Shown piece after piece: positions 5,033 to 6,585 of a stretch of DNA of 6,585 bases. The stretch spans positions 1-6,585 of the forward strand of contig CAZKKN010000079.1 of NCBI GenBank assembly GCA_964553375.1. The letters are read 5' to 3'. Made by a program: the position numbers and the translations under genes. The notes under the pieces are model-generated. The model worked only from the letters and a program-made list of their open reading frames with translations. It ran no database searches and was not told the origin of the DNA. Within the stretch, counting starts at the first letter, position 1. Each line of letters starts with the position of its first letter. Source of the stretch: UBA9715 sp964553375. Its GTDB lineage: Bacteria; Actinomycetota; Coriobacteriia; Coriobacteriales; Eggerthellaceae.

Positions 5033-5836
5033 ATGACGAACGATCAGCCAGGCTATCAGCCTTCTGCGAGTAACCAAGAAGCCCCCGAAGCGCCACCGCA
5101 GACTCCGCCCGCCGCCGCGTCGGCAAGCACATCCGGCATGGCGATTGCCGGTTTGGTATTGGGTATCGTAGCCATCGTTACCTCGTTTCTTCCCATCATC
5201 AACAACATCTCCTTCTTCATTGGCACCCTAGGCGCGATCTTCGCCATAATCGGAATCGTGGGCACGGGCAAGGGCAAGAAACGCGGGCGCGGCCTGGCCA
5301 TAGCGGGGTTCGTCGTTGGAATCCTGTCTATCGTCATCGTGTTGGCATCCCAAGCGTTTTATAGTGCCGTTATCGACGAGGCCCTGAGCTCCACTAAGGC
5401 CAAACCCGCAGCGAGCGCGCAAGCTGCAGGGAATCAAAGCGCAGCCTCTGCCGCTGGTGCGACGGACGCATCGGGGGCCTCGGGCGCCACAGCGGATTCC
5501 GCTTACGGTCTGAGCATCGACAAGGTGGCCAAGACCACCGATTACCAGGGCAATCCCGTCTTGCTCGTTGACTTCATCTTCACCAACAACTCGACCGAAG
5601 ATGCAACGTTCTCCATCAATGTAGATTGCAAGGCGTTCCAGAACGGCGTGCAGCTTGATACCGCCTATGGGGATTGGGACTCGGGTGATTCGCTGAAATC
5701 CATCAAGACCGGCGGCACTGTCACGGTGCAGCGCGGTTATGCCCTCGATGATGCTTCGCCTGTCACCATTGAGGCTTCGGAGACATTCGATCTGAGCAAT
5801 GAGCTGATCTTGCAGGAAACCTATGATGTTGCTTAG
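5033..5836 (+). CDS. DUF4190 + DUF5067-type membrane protein
   Basis: The 267-residue protein has a Pro/Ala/Gln-rich cytoplasmic head (1-35). Three hydrophobic helices follow (about 36-54, 60-77 and 87-108), with a GKGKKRGRG loop between the second and third; this is the DUF4190 pattern. An Ala/Ser/Gly-rich linker (about 120-157) leads to a beta-rich C-terminal domain (158-267). That domain has NPVLLVDFIFTNNS and later VTVQRGYALDD, matching DUF5067-type immunoglobulin-like domains on the outer face of Gram-positive membranes. No enzyme motif is visible; a sensory or envelope-binding role is inference. AAAGGA at 5022-5027 gives 5-nt spacing to ATG 5033, with the adjacent ATG at 5030 almost equal. 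The open frame reaching back to 4541 is only antisense of the MerR-like fragment. The XRE gene follows 51 nt later. Confidence 0.8.
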   Translation: MTNDQPGYQPSASNQEAPEAPPQTPPAAASASTSGMAIAGLVLGIVAIVTSFLPIINNISFFIGTLGAIFAIIGIVGTGKGKKRGRGLAIAGFVVGILSIVIVLASQAFYSAVIDEALSSTKAKPAASAQAAGNQSAASAAGATDASGASGATADSAYGLSIDKVAKTTDYQGNPVLLVDFIFTNNSTEDATFSINVDCKAFQNGVQLDTAYGDWDSGDSLKSIKTGGTVTVQRGYALDDASPVTIEASETFDLSNELILQETYDVA

Positions 5837-5873
5837 TTCTGCGACATAATGAGGAAGGCGATCAAAAGGCGGC

Positions 5874-5878
5874 GGAGG
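5874..5878 (+). promoter_or_regulatory. Shine-Dalgarno of the XRE-like gene
   Basis: GGAGG lies 9 nt before ATG 5888. The upstream in-frame ATG at 5849 has no such site and would add a very basic 13-residue leader that is simply this ribosome-site region translated. The start at 5888 is therefore preferred. Confidence 0.75.
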
Positions 5879-5887
5879 AAGAAGCGC

Positions 5888-6307
5888 ATGGAAGAACCGC
5901 TCACAGAGGACATGCTCTCAGAGCTGCTGACAGCGGATACCCTTACGCGCTTCGTTCAAAAAATCGATGGAGAGCCCCGCAGCCTTGCGGATTACTTGAA
6001 CGAGTTGCTCACAGCGAAGGGGCTGAAGCGGTCGCAGGTAATCCGCGAAGCTGGCATCAACGAGACCTTCGGGTATCAGGTGTTCACCGGAGCACGGCAT
6101 GCATCACGCAACAACCTGCTGAAGCTTGCCTTCGCCATGAAGCTTTCGGTGCGCGAGACCAATCGTTTGCTGCAAGCCGGTCAAGCCAACGGCCTTTATT
6201 GCAAGAACAGACGCGATGCCATCATCATCTTCTCGCTGAACCATGGGTATTCGCTCCAAAAGACTCAAGAAGAGCTTTATCGGTTCCAGGAGGCCACCAT
6301 TGACTGA
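5888..6307 (+). CDS. XRE-like helix-turn-helix protein, kinase-associated
   Basis: The 139-residue protein has a helix-rich acidic N-terminus (1-30). Residues about 33-78 look like a Cro/XRE-type helix-turn-helix: LADYLNELLTAKGLKRSQVI, then a second helix and recognition-helix-like INETFGYQVFTGARHASRNN. A C-terminal helical segment follows (80-139: LAFAMKLSVRETNRLLQAG, then AIIIFSLNHGYSLQKTQEEL). The latter half recalls small Coriobacteriia proteins encoded beside protein kinases. Its stop codon overlaps the kinase start by 8 nt, so the two are translationally coupled and probably act together, for instance as kinase substrate or regulator. DNA binding is inferred from the fold pattern only. 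Confidence 0.75.
   Translation: MEEPLTEDMLSELLTADTLTRFVQKIDGEPRSLADYLNELLTAKGLKRSQVIREAGINETFGYQVFTGARHASRNNLLKLAFAMKLSVRETNRLLQAGQANGLYCKNRRDAIIIFSLNHGYSLQKTQEELYRFQEATID
6288..6293 (+). promoter_or_regulatory. Shine-Dalgarno selecting a TTG start for the kinase gene
   Basis: AGGAGG lies 6 nt before TTG 6300, inside the last codons of the XRE gene. The first in-frame ATG (6375) has no ribosome site, and the ATG at 6307 is in a different frame that does not give the conserved protein. Confidence 0.7.
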
Positions 6308-6585
6308 TGGTGCCTCTTGGACCACTGCCGCATCCGATTCAGTGTGGCAAGAGGTGGCGGGCGTTTTTGGTACTATGGAGGGCATGGAAAACGATGACCT
6401 TTCCCTGTATCTTTCAGCTTTGGCCCGTGACAACTCCTATTGGGTTGCCGAAACCTTGAAGCGTACGCCGCATGAGAGCACGGAAGTGGTGTATTTCACC
6501 GGCGCCCATGGAGGCGAGCTGGGGCCATTCGTGCGCAAACGCATCGATAGCGCTTCAGGTTTGGGTGATGCCTACCGGCATCTTT
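6300..6585 (+). CDS. Protein kinase, N-terminal part (runs off the window)
   Basis: From the TTG at 6300, 95 codons remain open to the window edge. After a helical leader (MTDGASWTTA, then LSLYLSALARDNSYWV) the sequence becomes kinase-like: VVYFTGAHGGELGPFVRKRI gives two beta strands around a Gly-containing loop (68-75), and K80 sits where the ATP-binding VAIK-type lysine is expected. The match is to my memory of Coriobacteriia serine/threonine kinases that follow a small XRE gene. The catalytic loop and activation segment lie outside the window, so activity cannot be judged. It is coupled to the XRE gene by an 8-nt overlap and uses a rare TTG start. Confidence 0.65.
   Translation, partial: MTDGASWTTAASDSVWQEVAGVFGTMEGMENDDLSLYLSALARDNSYWVAETLKRTPHESTEVVYFTGAHGGELGPFVRKRIDSASGLGDAYRHL

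Overview
The window looks like a chromosomal accessory region of a Coriobacteriia (Actinomycetota) genome, most likely an Eggerthellaceae relative such as Eggerthella, Slackia or Gordonibacter. This rests on gene-family memory: a CFI-box cysteine protein, a DUF4190/DUF5067 membrane protein, and a small XRE regulator that overlaps a protein kinase. The genus is a guess. Base composition is mosaic: the first ~1 kb is AT-rich (about 38% GC in the first 60 bases by hand count), while the carboxypeptidase, MerR-like and kinase-side genes are clearly GC-rich.

Layout. (1) Bases 1-969, plus strand: the 3' end of an aromatic tandem-repeat gene, followed 37 nt later by a complete cysteine-rich CFI-box gene. 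(2) 1100-2554, plus: a 484-residue, tryptophan-rich protein with an N-terminal J domain (intact HPD) and two C-terminal membrane helices. (3) 2604-2839, minus: a gene fragment of about 66 codons broken exactly at a 40-bp repeat. (4) 2943-4013, minus: a complete membrane-anchored D-Ala-D-Ala carboxypeptidase with SxxK, SGN and KTG motifs. (5) 4161-4355: a ~195-bp non-coding element with long, almost perfect terminal inverted repeats, resembling a MITE. (6) 4415-4840, minus: a decayed chimera of a MerR regulator without its helix-turn-helix joined to the C-terminal part of a carboxymuconolactone-decarboxylase-like protein, bounded by REP-like repeats. (7) 5033-5836, plus: a DUF4190 + DUF5067-type membrane protein. 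(8) 5888-6307 and 6300-end, plus: a small XRE-like protein translationally coupled to a protein kinase that runs off the window.

How it fits together. The right-hand genes (DUF5067 protein, XRE, kinase) read as a co-oriented signalling or envelope cluster. The carboxypeptidase trims peptidoglycan stem peptides. The left-hand genes (aromatic repeat protein, CFI-box protein, membrane J protein) lie in the same direction and may form an uncharacterised accessory module, though only the first two are closely spaced. Between them is a scarred zone where two copies of a 40-bp repeat (38/40 identical) each sit exactly at the broken end of a gene fragment, next to the MITE-like element. This is the clearest evidence of past rearrangement. 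No RNA genes, CRISPR arrays or transposase genes were seen.
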